Shown here piece after piece: positions 1 to 5,407 of a stretch of DNA of 6,806 nt. Where the stretch lies: contig JACCTJ010000121.1 of assembly GCA_013812485.1 (NCBI GenBank), positions 1-6,806 on the forward strand, in the 5' to 3' direction. Every line of letters begins with the position of its first letter. Position 1 is the stretch's first letter. The notes under the pieces were generated by a model that worked only from the letters and a program-made list of their open reading frames with translations, was not told the origin of the DNA and made no database searches. The translations under genes were made by a program, and so were the position numbers. The DNA comes from Thermoleophilaceae bacterium (GTDB lineage Bacteria > Actinomycetota > Thermoleophilia > Solirubrobacterales > Thermoleophilaceae).

Positions 1-1203
1 ACCGCGGAGGGCCTCGAGCGCCGCTTCGGCGCCTACGGCGGCCGCTACGTGCCCGAGACCCTGATTCCCGCGCTCGACGAGCTCGAGCACGCCTGGCTCG
101 AGGCCCGCGCCGACGAGGGCTTCGGCACCGAGCTCGCCACCCTGCTGCGCGACTTCGCCGGCCGTCCCACGCCGCTCTACCGCGCCGGCCGGCTCTCGGA
201 GGCCGCCGGACGCACCGTGTACCTGAAGCGCGAGGACCTCCTCCACACCGGCGCGCACAAGCTCAACAACGCCCTTGGCCAGGCCCTCCTAGCCAAGCGG
301 ATGGGCAAGGACCGGGTAATCGCCGAGACCGGAGCGGGCCAGCACGGGGTCGCGACGGCGACGGCCTGCGCGCTGCTCGGGCTCGAGTGCGTCGTCTACA
401 TGGGCTCCGAGGACATGCGCCGCCAGCGGCCGAACGTCGAGCGCATGGGGTTGCTCGGAGCCGAGGTCGCCCCGGTCGAGGCCGGCGCGCGGACCCTCAA
501 GGAGGCGGTCTCCGAGGCCATCCGCGACTGGGTGACGAACTCGACCACCACGCACTACGTGATCGGCTCGGCGGTCGGGCCCGCGCCCTACCCGGCGCTC
601 GTCCGCGATCTCCAGCGCGTGATCGGCGACGAGGCCCGGGCCCAGATCCTCGCGGCCGAGGGCCGACTGCCCGACCGGGTGATCGCCTGCGTGGGCGGCG
701 GCTCGAACGCGATCGGCAGCTTCGTCGCCTTCCAAGCGGACGAGGGCGTCGAGCTCGTCGGGGTCGAGGCCGCGGGAGAGGGGGTCGAGTCCGGGCGCCA
801 CTCGGCTCCGCTCTCGACGGGGGCGCGAGGCATCCTCCACGGGTCGATGTCGGCGGTGATGCAGGACTCAGACGGCCAGATCGTCGAGGCGCACTCGGTC
901 TCGGCCGGCCTCGACTACCCGGCCTCGGGGCCCGAGCACGCCCAACTGCGCGACTCCGGCCGGGCCCGCTACGTCGCCGTGGGCGACGACGAGGCCCTCG
1001 CGGCCTTCCGGCGGCTGTGCCGGCTGGAGGGGATCATCCCGGCCCTCGAGCCCTCGCACGCGGTGGCGTGGCTGCTGGGTGCGGGGATCGAGGCGGCTGC
1101 GGGCGCCGAGCGCAACGGCGGCGCTGTGGGCCCGGGCCTCGACCTGCTGACGCTGTCCGGGCGCGGCGACAAGGACCTCGCCGAGGTCCTCGGGCTTGAC
1201 TGA
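1..1203 (+). CDS. trpB: tryptophan synthase beta chain (5' end cut off by window)
   Basis: This is the PLP-dependent beta subunit that condenses indole with L-serine to make tryptophan, in the alpha2beta2 complex. The open frame runs from base 1, and the stretch [11 protein letters not shown] at codons 9-19 is the family's usual N-terminus. The true start is therefore just upstream, and the GTG at 49 is internal. Counting from base 1, HTGAHKLNN carries the PLP lysine at codon 87 (bases 259-261), the same number as in the Salmonella enzyme, so only a few residues should be missing. AETGAGQHG holds the conserved catalytic Glu. GGGSNAIG (bases 694-717) is the PLP-phosphate loop, and LSGRGDKD lies near the C-terminus. 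All belong to the ordinary TrpB1 class rather than TrpB2. The TGA stop overlaps the trpA start, so the two are co-transcribed and probably translationally coupled. The frame is intact throughout. Confidence 0.97.
   Translation, partial: TAEGLERRFGAYGGRYVPETLIPALDELEHAWLEARADEGFGTELATLLRDFAGRPTPLYRAGRLSEAAGRTVYLKREDLLHTGAHKLNNALGQALLAKRMGKDRVIAETGAGQHGVATATACALLGLECVVYMGSEDMRRQRPNVERMGLLGAEVAPVEAGARTLKEAVSEAIRDWVTNSTTTHYVIGSAVGPAPYPALVRDLQRVIGDEARAQILAAEGRLPDRVIACVGGGSNAIGSFVAFQADEGVELVGVEAAGEGVESGRHSAPLSTGARGILHGSMSAVMQDSDGQIVEAHSVSAGLDYPASGPEHAQLRDSGRARYVAVGDDEALAAFRRLCRLEGIIPALEPSHAVAWLLGAGIEAAAGAERNGGAVGPGLDLLTLSGRGDKDLAEVLGLD
1183..1186 (+). promoter_or_regulatory. Shine-Dalgarno site supporting the TTG start of trpA
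   Basis: GAGG inside the end of trpB lies 9 nt before TTG 1196. No ATG or GTG occurs in frame near this point, and the protein from TTG begins MTDRIAAAF, the expected TrpA N-terminus. This site therefore decides the start. Confidence 0.6.
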
Positions 1204-1969
1204 CCGGATCGCCGCCGCGTTCGCCGGCCACGGGCGGCGCGCGGCGCTGATGCCCTACCTGATGGGCGGCTACCCCGACCTCGAGACCTCGCGGGCAGCG
1301 GCGGGGGCCTGCGCGGACGCGGGCGCCGACCTGATCGAGCTCGGCGTCCCCTTCTCGGATCCGCTTGCGGACGGCCCGACGATCCACGCCGCGGCGACCC
1401 ATGCCCTGGCCGGGGGAGTGACGGTCGACCAGGTCCTGGGCGTCTGCACCGCCGCCGCCGAGCGCCTGGCGGTGATGCTCATGGTCTACGCCAACGCGGT
1501 CATGGCCCATGGGGCCGAGGCCTTCGTCGCGCGCGCCGCCGACGCCGGCGCCGCGGGGCTGATCGTCCCCGACCTCCCTCACGACGAGGCCGACGAGATC
1601 CGCGCCGCCTGCGATGCGCGGGGCCTCGCCCTGGTTCCGCTCGTCGCGCCCTCCACCAGCCCCGAGCGCCTCGAGGCCATCGGAGCGGACGCGCGCGGCT
1701 TCGTCTACACCGTCTCGCTGGCGGGAACCACGGGCGAGCGCTCGGTCCTGCCGCCGGAGCTGCCAGGACTCGTGGAGCGGGTCCGCGCCGCGGCGGGCCC
1801 CACGCCGGTTGCCGTGGGCTTCGGCATCGCCTCGAGCGAGCAGGCGCGCGCGGTGGCCGAGCTGGCCGACGGGGTGATCGTGGGCAGCCGCATCGTGCGG
1901 GCCGCCGGCGAGGGCGGGGCTCCGGCGGTGCGCGAGCTCGTCGGCTCGCTGGCGCGGGCGCTCGAGTAG
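1196..1969 (+). CDS. trpA: tryptophan synthase alpha chain
   Basis: This subunit cleaves indole-3-glycerol phosphate to indole and glyceraldehyde-3-phosphate and passes indole to TrpB. The 257 residues match the usual TIM-barrel length. [14 protein letters not shown] contains both catalytic acids, Glu48 and Asp59 (Glu49 and Asp60 in Salmonella). LMVYAN at 95-100 and IVPDLPHDE at 123-131 are typical core strands. [10 protein letters not shown] at 173-182 is the mobile loop 6. VGFGI (207-211) and IVGSRIV (228-234) form the phosphate-binding site. The TTG start overlaps the trpB stop by 8 nt, a coupling that fits 1:1 subunit production. The TAG stop is at 1967-1969, and nothing resembling a terminator follows in the 32 nt before the next gene. 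Confidence 0.96.
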   Translation: MTDRIAAAFAGHGRRAALMPYLMGGYPDLETSRAAAGACADAGADLIELGVPFSDPLADGPTIHAAATHALAGGVTVDQVLGVCTAAAERLAVMLMVYANAVMAHGAEAFVARAADAGAAGLIVPDLPHDEADEIRAACDARGLALVPLVAPSTSPERLEAIGADARGFVYTVSLAGTTGERSVLPPELPGLVERVRAAAGPTPVAVGFGIASSEQARAVAELADGVIVGSRIVRAAGEGGAPAVRELVGSLARALE

Positions 1970-1989
1970 GAGCCGAGGTCCCGCTCGGT

Positions 1990-1995
1990 TAGGGT
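1990..1995 (+). promoter_or_regulatory. -10 box of a probable leaderless promoter
   Basis: TAGGGT is followed by exactly six bases and then ATG 2002. If the box is read as positions -12 to -7, transcription would begin on the A of the start codon, giving a leaderless mRNA. No Shine-Dalgarno sequence precedes this ATG, which agrees. No good -35 match is visible. The box suggests the SnoaL-like gene is transcribed separately from trpBA despite the 32-nt gap. Confidence 0.5.
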
Positions 1996-2001
1996 GAGCT
2001 C

Positions 2002-2544
2002 ATGGCCGAGCCCCACCGCACCGTCGGGAGGGAGGGCGCTCCCCCCTCCCGCACGCCGGCCGAGCTCGCCCGCTCCTACTTCGCCGCCGTGGCCGCGCGT
2101 GACGTCGCCGCCCAGCTCGAGCACTGGCACCCCGAGGGGATCGTTGACCTCGTGCCGCTCGGGATCCGGCGCGGGGAGGCCGAGATCGGCGCCTTCTTTC
2201 GCGAGCTCTACGGGGCGGTGCCCGACCTCGAGACGATCGTCGACGGGATCGTCGCCGACGAGCGCCACGCCGTCGTGCAGTGGCGCATGAGCGGACACTT
2301 CACCGGCGGCCCGTTCCAGGGGCTCGATCCCACCGGCGGGCGCATCGCGCTGCGCGGAGTCGACGTGCTCGAGGTCGAGGACGGGCAGATCGTCCGCAAC
2401 ACCGCCTACTACGACGGCCTCGAGTTCGCGCGGGGCGCGGGGATGCTTCCCGCGCAGTATTCGGGCGCGGAGAAGGCGATGTTCGCCGCCTTCAACGGGC
2501 TGACCAAGGCGCGCGGCGCCGTCCGCAGAGCGCGCGAGCGCTAG
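2002..2544 (+). CDS. SnoaL-like / NTF2-fold domain protein
   Basis: A 180-residue cytoplasmic protein with no signal peptide or membrane segment. Residues about 18-150 show the SnoaL/NTF2-like pattern. A first helix, ELARSYFAAVAARD, is followed by the short strand HWHPEGIVDL and the helix GEAEIGAFFRELY. The curved-sheet strands follow (AVVQWRMSGHF, GGRIALRGVDVLEVEDGQIVRN), then a closing AYYDGLEFARGAGMLP. Members include polyketide cyclases, steroid isomerases, epoxide hydrolases and many uncharacterised proteins, so substrate and reaction cannot be named. A basic tail of about 30 residues ends the protein. ATG 2002 is chosen because of the leaderless-type promoter directly before it. The gene follows trpA and precedes a small membrane protein, and neither neighbour reveals its role. 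The fold is fairly certain; the function is unknown. Confidence 0.8.
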   Translation: MAEPHRTVGREGAPPSRTPAELARSYFAAVAARDVAAQLEHWHPEGIVDLVPLGIRRGEAEIGAFFRELYGAVPDLETIVDGIVADERHAVVQWRMSGHFTGGPFQGLDPTGGRIALRGVDVLEVEDGQIVRNTAYYDGLEFARGAGMLPAQYSGAEKAMFAAFNGLTKARGAVRRARER

Positions 2545-2558
2545 GCTCCCGCGCCGCC

Positions 2559-2726
2559 GTGGCCATCCTCTGGGCACTTCTCGTCGGTCTGGTGATCTGG
2601 GTCGTTGCCTGGGCGCTCGGGATCAAGGCCTTCGACTCCTTCCTGGTCCTGGTGGCGCTCGTGGTGGGCGCGGCGGCGTTCAGGCTGGTCAAGCCGTTCC
2701 TGGACCAGCGGCTCGGGCGCTCCTAA
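2559..2726 (+). CDS. small two-helix membrane protein, function unknown
   Basis: A 55-residue protein read from GTG 2559 to TAA 2724-2726. It has two hydrophobic segments, ILWALLVGLVIWVVAWALGI (residues 3-22) and roughly residues 26-45 (SFLVLVALVVGAAAF), joined by a short KAFD turn. A basic tail (RLVKPFLDQRLGRS) follows. A helical hairpin in the membrane is expected, with the positive tail favouring a cytoplasmic C-terminus. The frame is open further upstream, but that part lies inside the SnoaL-like gene and reads as Arg-rich shadow, so GTG at the hydrophobic boundary is the best start. No Shine-Dalgarno site is seen. TAGGCT at 2542-2547 could be a -10 box, but it lies 11 nt from the GTG. 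I do not recognise a named family. The hydrophobic pattern makes a real gene likely. Confidence 0.6.
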   Translation: MAILWALLVGLVIWVVAWALGIKAFDSFLVLVALVVGAAAFRLVKPFLDQRLGRS

Positions 2727-2727
2727 G

Positions 2728-2743
2728 CGCCGCCGGGTCGGCG
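2728..2743 (+). terminator. weak GC hairpin after the small membrane gene
   Basis: CGCCG (2728-2732) pairs with CGGCG (2739-2743) around a six-base loop, beginning one base after the TAA stop. Only two T residues follow, so as an intrinsic terminator it is weak. In DNA this GC-rich, such a stem may also be chance. Confidence 0.2.
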
Positions 2744-2762
2744 TTGGAGCCGATGCGCTTAA

Positions 2763-3593
2763 CAGTGCTCGACTCAAGCCCAGAACTCCGACGCCGATCG
2801 GCTCGAGCGACTCCTCCCTCCGGCGCTTACCGCGCTCCACTCGGAGTTGGTCCACAGGGCCCGCTCCGCCGGTGCGGCGGCTTTGATCCTCTCCGGCTCG
2901 ACTGCGCGCGGCCGGCGCACGGCGATCAGCGATCTCGACTAGCACCTGGTCGGGGCGAGGGTGCGGACCAATGATCTGTCGCTGGAGCTGGACATCCACT
3001 TCCTGTCCCAGTCGCAACTCGAGTCAGACCTCTTGGCGGGAGACGACTTCGTTCAGTGGTCGCTGCGCTTTGGTTGCATAGTTTTCGACGAGGGCACCGT
3101 TCGCCGCGCGCTTCGGCTGATGGCCGAGCGCCAACCGTGGCCGAACGTGGAGCGCAAGCGCAGCCACGCCGCCAAGTCACTGGAGCTCGCGCACCGGTTC
3201 GTCGCCACCGGCGACGAGGACGGTGCGCTCGTGCAGGTGCGCACGGCCCTGTCGCTCGCCGCGCGCGCCCGGCTGCTCAGCGCGGGGGTCTTTCCTCTCT
3301 CGCGCGCGGAGCTCCCGGCTCAGCTTCTCGAGCTCGGCCTCGCCTCTGGAGCGCACGCCCTTGCCAGGACGATCTACGACTCGCCGTATCTATCAGAGCT
3401 CGCTGACGCGGTTCGCCGGGGGGAGCGGCTGCTCGAACGGGCCCGTGAGGTCGCTCCGGTGGACCGGCCTGGAGAAGACGACCGGGCGGAGCACGCCCTT
3501 ACCTTAAGGTCAAGGCGTGCCCAAGATCTCCACCAAACATCAGGTCACCCTTCCGGTCGAGAGCCTCGATCGAGCCGGCCTGCGGCCAGGTGA
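2763..3593 (+). pseudogene. broken nucleotidyltransferase-fold gene with helical C-terminal domain
   Basis: The reading frame from the TAA at 2760-2762 to the TGA at 3591-3593 encodes a nucleotidyltransferase (MNT/NTP_transf_2 type). GSTARG..SDLD at 2895-2939 is the GS-x-DxD active-site motif, and LELDIHFLS near 2976-3002 supplies the third carboxylate. TAG at 2940-2942 falls directly after SDLD. No ATG or GTG exists in frame upstream of it, only TTG at 2847 and 2883. Possible lost starts, ATG 2753 and GTG 2765, lie in another frame, implying a second lesion near 2780-2795. Beyond the stop, codons read smoothly through a helical region (AAKSLELAHRF, ALVQVRTALSLAARARLL) resembling HEPN-like partners of such enzymes. 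GTG 2961 could restart translation but would lack the GS-DxD motif. The frame runs 77 nt into the antitoxin gene, so the native end may also be lost. The substrate is unknown. Confidence 0.75.
3496..3515 (+). promoter_or_regulatory. antitoxin promoter with overlapping palindromic operator candidate
   Basis: TAAGGT at 3505-3510 ends exactly six bases before GTG 3517, as expected for a leaderless -10 box. It is half of a perfect 10-bp palindrome, ACCTTAAGGT (3501-3510). The symmetry extends imperfectly to 20 bp (3496-3515, 8 of 10 pairs). A palindrome covering the -10 box is where an autoregulating AbrB-type antitoxin would be expected to bind. Binding itself is inference. Confidence 0.5.
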
Positions 3594-3735
3594 CGAGGTC
3601 GCGATCAAGGCCGAGGGGCGGGATCGAATCGTGGTCCAGCGAGCGAGCAGTGACCCGGCGGGGGCGGTGGGTGTCTTCGACGGCCTCTACGGGCCAGAGT
3701 ACCTGGCGCAGCTCCGCGCCGGCGAGCAAGCTTGA
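3517..3735 (+). CDS. AbrB/SpoVT-fold antitoxin (VapB type)
   Basis: A 72-residue protein, short as is normal for antitoxins. Residues 3-43 form a SpoVT-AbrB swapped-hairpin DNA-binding domain: ISTKHQVTLPVESL, then GLRPGDEVAIKAEG and RIVVQR. Residues 48-70 (AGAVGVFDGLYGPEYLAQLR) resemble the tail by which VapB-type antitoxins wrap and block their PIN toxin. The frame is intact. The start is GTG, set by the -10 box six bases upstream. Its TGA stop overlaps the presumed TTG start of the PIN gene (TTGA, 3732-3735), a coupled operon arrangement. It probably represses its own promoter through the palindrome at 3501-3510. Because the downstream toxin is disrupted, it now seems to be an orphan antitoxin or a plain regulator. 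Confidence 0.85.
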   Translation: MPKISTKHQVTLPVESLDRAGLRPGDEVAIKAEGRDRIVVQRASSDPAGAVGVFDGLYGPEYLAQLRAGEQA

Positions 3736-4007
3736 GCACCGCGTACTCGACGCGAACGTCGTGATCGCGGCACTCGATCGACGCGATGCCCACCACCGCC
3801 GCGGCGGCAGAAGCGGTCTTGGGCATGATCGAAGACCGAGTCGAGCTGCGTACCTCGACGATCAACTACGCCGAGGCACTGGTCAGGCCCGCTGAGAACG
3901 AGGACGCTTTGCGGGCCGCGATCGACGCCATCGAGACGCTCGGTGTCCGCCTCGTCGCTCCCACCGCCGCCATCGCTCAGGATGCAGCGAGGTACCGGCC
4001 CCATGGG
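3732..4007 (+). pseudogene. PIN-domain (VapC-type) ribonuclease toxin, 5' two-thirds, frameshifted
   Basis: VapC toxins are Mg-dependent RNases with four acidic residues. Piece 1 (3734-3802) reads HRVLDANVVIAALDRRDAHHRR, giving the first Asp and the DAN motif. The frame then changes: piece 2 (3804-4007) reads AAEAVLGMIEDRVELRTS, then INYAEALVRP with the second acid, and ends AQDAARYRPHG. One extra base near 3803 explains the switch, inside the palindrome CCGCCGCGGCGG (3796-3807). Piece 1 has no start codon of its own. TTG 3732, overlapping the antitoxin stop, would fit if one base were missing near 3740, giving MSTRVLDAN. The two shifts cancel, so start and piece 2 share a frame. The protein stops matching the family at 4007, and its end lies on the other strand (4017-4145). 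As it stands no working toxin can be made. Confidence 0.82.
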
Positions 4008-4012
4008 GTACC
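3991..4012. repeat. hairpin-forming palindrome at the inversion boundary
   Basis: GGTACC occurs at 3991-3996 and again at 4007-4012, and can pair as a six-base stem around a ten-base loop. Within it, CCCCATGGGG (3999-4008) is a perfect palindrome. The deduced breakpoint of the inverted PIN segment falls at 4007/4008, inside this structure. The other breakpoint, at 4145/4146, abuts a further GTAC (4146-4149). Confidence 0.6.
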
Positions 4013-4016
4013 GAGG

Positions 4017-4145
4017 TCACGTCAGCCGGACGGGTGGCTCGAGCCCGAGCTCCACCATGGCTCGCAGCACCCTGTGATCGAAGGAGGCGACGCGCGCGGC
4101 GTGTGCACGCGCCGTGGCGAGCGCGAAGCCGTCAGCAAGGCTCAC
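4017..4145 (-). pseudogene. inverted 3' third of the PIN-domain toxin gene
   Basis: Read on the minus strand, this stretch gives VSLADGFALATARAHAARVA, then SFDHRVLRAMVELGLE, then PPVRLT and a TGA stop (4019-4017). This is a standard PIN C-terminus. The Asp of SLADGF and the Asp of SFDHRV are the third and fourth acidic active-site residues. The fragment begins exactly where the plus-strand PIN fragment stops. Joining RYRPHG (ending at 4007) to VSLADGF (from 4145) restores one frame. The three pieces total about 133 residues plus a few at the start, a normal VapC length. A GTG at 4145-4143 exists, but a 42-residue piece without the N-terminal half cannot be a PIN nuclease. A less likely alternative is a remnant of a second PIN gene. 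Confidence 0.82.
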
Positions 4146-4178
4146 GTACAGGCAAGAGCTCTACACGCGCTTTCACCC

Positions 4179-5207
4179 TCACCCGAAGAACGCCCGCGCA
4201 ACCTCCAAGTCCTCCTCGCCCACCGTCCGCAAGCTCGCCACCGCCTCCGCCAGCGGTACGAGCTCGATCCGCATCGAGCGCAGCGAGGCCATCTGCCCCC
4301 AGCGCCCCTCGTGCGCGGCGTCGATCGCCTTGACCCCCAGCCGCGTGGCCAGGACCCGGTCGAAGGGCGTCGGCGTGCCGCCGCGCTGCGTGTGCCCGAG
4401 TACCGTCGTGCGGGTCTCGAAGCCGGTGCGCTCCTCGATCTCGCGCTCGAGGCGCTGTCCGATCCCGCCGAGGCGCGCGTGCCCGAACTCGTCGGTCGCG
4501 CCGCTAAGGATCTCCATCGTCCCCTCGACGGGAGTCGCTCCCTCGGCCACGACGATGATCGCGAAGTAGCGCCCGCGGGCGTGGCGGCGGCGGATCAGCC
4601 GGCAGACCTCGTCGATGTCGAAGGGGCGCTCGGGGATGAGGATCACGTCGGCGCCGCCGGCGATCCCCGAGTGCAGGGCGATCCAGCCGGCGTGGCGGCC
4701 CATGACCTCGACCACGAGGTTGCGGTGGTGGCTCTCGGCGGTCGAGTGCAGACGGTCGACGGCCTCGGTGGCGATCGACATCGCCGTGTCGAAGCCGAAG
4801 GTCTGGTCGGTGCCGCCGAGGTCGTTGTCGATTGTCTTCGGGACGCCGATCACCGGCACGCCCTCTCCATGGAGCCGGGCCGCGGCCCCCAGCGTGTCCT
4901 CGCCGCCGATGGCGATCAGGCCGGCGAGCCCGAGCGACTCCATGGTCTCGCCGATGCGGGCGGTGCCGTCATCGCGCGCGAACGGGTTGGTCCGCGAGGA
5001 GCCGAGGATCGTCCCACCGCGCGGCAGTATGCCGCGGGTCGACTCGATGGTCAGCTCCTCGTAGGAGCTCTCGAGCGGCCCTCGCCAGCCGTCGTGGAAG
5101 CCGACGATGGCGTGGCCGTAGCCGTCGATGCCCTTGCGGACCACGGCCCGGATCACGGCGTTCAGCCCCGGGCAGTCGCCCCCGCCTGTCAGAACACCGA
5201 TCCGCAT
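4179..5207 (-). CDS. pfkA: 6-phosphofructokinase, predicted pyrophosphate-dependent
   Basis: This enzyme phosphorylates fructose-6-phosphate to the 1,6-bisphosphate in glycolysis. The 342 residues are complete and align to E. coli PfkA numbering almost without gaps. GVLTGGGDCPGLNAVIR forms the phosphoryl-donor loop (4-20). GSSR ends at Arg72, and PKTIDND contains the catalytic Asp127. MGRHAGW (169-175), AEGA with Glu222 and GHTQRGG (271-277) bind the sugar phosphate. The donor site reads GGEDT with Asp at 104, and Lys at 124. ATP enzymes such as E. coli PfkA have Gly at both. Asp104 plus Lys124 is the signature of PPi-dependent enzymes, including actinobacterial ones, so pfp may be the better name. 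ATG 5207 gives the typical MRIGVLTGGG start; ATG 5225, six codons upstream in frame, is possible. No Shine-Dalgarno site precedes either. The gene is divergent from the binding lipoprotein. Confidence 0.93.
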   Translation of the reverse strand: MRIGVLTGGGDCPGLNAVIRAVVRKGIDGYGHAIVGFHDGWRGPLESSYEELTIESTRGILPRGGTILGSSRTNPFARDDGTARIGETMESLGLAGLIAIGGEDTLGAAARLHGEGVPVIGVPKTIDNDLGGTDQTFGFDTAMSIATEAVDRLHSTAESHHRNLVVEVMGRHAGWIALHSGIAGGADVILIPERPFDIDEVCRLIRRRHARGRYFAIIVVAEGATPVEGTMEILSGATDEFGHARLGGIGQRLEREIEERTGFETRTTVLGHTQRGGTPTPFDRVLATRLGVKAIDAAHEGRWGQMASLRSMRIELVPLAEAVASLRTVGEEDLEVARAFFG

Positions 5208-5220
5208 CGTCGCGCGAGTC

Positions 5221-5226
5221 AACATA
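5221..5226 (-). promoter_or_regulatory. possible -10 box for the phosphofructokinase gene
   Basis: Read on the minus strand, TATGTT ends 13 nt before ATG 5207, which would give a very short leader of about 7 nt. No -35 element is seen 17 nt upstream. It is the only AT-rich hexamer close to the start. Confidence 0.3.
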
Positions 5227-5250
5227 CCCGCTCTGGCTTGATGGCCATCC

Positions 5251-5263
5251 GGCGCCCGGCGCC
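5251..5263. repeat. short GC inverted repeat in the divergent intergenic region
   Basis: GGCGC (5251-5255) and GCGCC (5259-5263) flank three bases. It lies between the two divergent promoters and could be an operator for either gene, or chance in GC-rich DNA. The rest of 5208-5407 shows no gene. Confidence 0.2.
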
Positions 5264-5297
5264 ACCAGGGGGTGCTCGAGACGGCGGATCGCGACGC

Positions 5298-5303
5298 TAG
5301 GAT
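5298..5303 (+). promoter_or_regulatory. possible -10 box for the binding-lipoprotein gene
   Basis: TAGGAT matches the TAGGNT form seen at 1990-1995. It would place the transcript start near 5310 and give a leader of roughly 100 nt before ATG 5408. No clear -35 is present. Unlike the leaderless cases, this gene has a strong Shine-Dalgarno site. Confidence 0.4.
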
Positions 5304-5396
5304 GCGGACGCTCCGCAGCGAGCCGCGCCCCACGACGGTGCGCGGTGTGCCCTCGCCGCGTATCCGCGCGCGGGGGAGAGGGCATGAGCGACCGAG

Positions 5397-5402
5397 AAGG
5401 AG
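5397..5402 (+). promoter_or_regulatory. Shine-Dalgarno site deciding ATG 5408
   Basis: AAGGAG lies five bases before ATG 5408. An in-frame ATG at 5384 also has a GGAG five bases upstream, but starting there puts three acidic residues in front of the signal peptide. ATG 5408 is therefore preferred. Confidence 0.65.
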
Positions 5403-5407
5403 AGACC

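Noticed and set aside
49..51. GTG 49 as the start of trpB
   Set aside because: The frame is open to base 1 and encodes the conserved FGAYGGRYV stretch upstream of it. The gene simply begins before the window.
289..840. Open minus-strand frame of 183 codons within trpB
   Set aside because: It is fully antisense to a certain gene and of low-complexity Arg/Asp/Gly composition, so it is a GC shadow.
1705..2577. Open minus-strand frame of 290 codons across trpA and the SnoaL-like gene
   Set aside because: It overlaps two well-supported plus-strand genes and shows no recognisable domain.
2744..2974. Possible small gene starting TTG GAG CCG ATG before the nucleotidyltransferase
   Set aside because: Its frame turns Arg/Pro-rich and overlaps the clear nucleotidyltransferase motif in another frame. 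At most its first codons are the lost N-terminus of that gene.
2961..3593. An intact protein starting at GTG 2961
   Set aside because: It would lack the GS-DxD motif, which is encoded in the same frame just upstream of the TAG. It is better read as the rear part of a broken gene.
3796..3807. Programmed ribosomal frameshift in the PIN gene at CCGCCGCGGCGG
   Set aside because: There is no slippery heptamer or phased stop, and the inverted 3' end would prevent a functional product anyway. A simple indel or sequencing error is likelier.
4020..5300. Long open plus-strand frame opposite the phosphofructokinase gene, apparently continuing the PIN gene
   Set aside because: Its translation is rich in Arg, Ala, Gly and Asp with no domain pattern, and mirrors the codon bias of the minus-strand gene. 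It is an antisense shadow in GC-rich DNA.
4832..5383. Upstream extension of the binding-lipoprotein frame
   Set aside because: This part is Arg/Ser-rich antisense of the phosphofructokinase gene and intergenic DNA. The signal peptide, Cys26 and the Shine-Dalgarno site fix the start at 5408.
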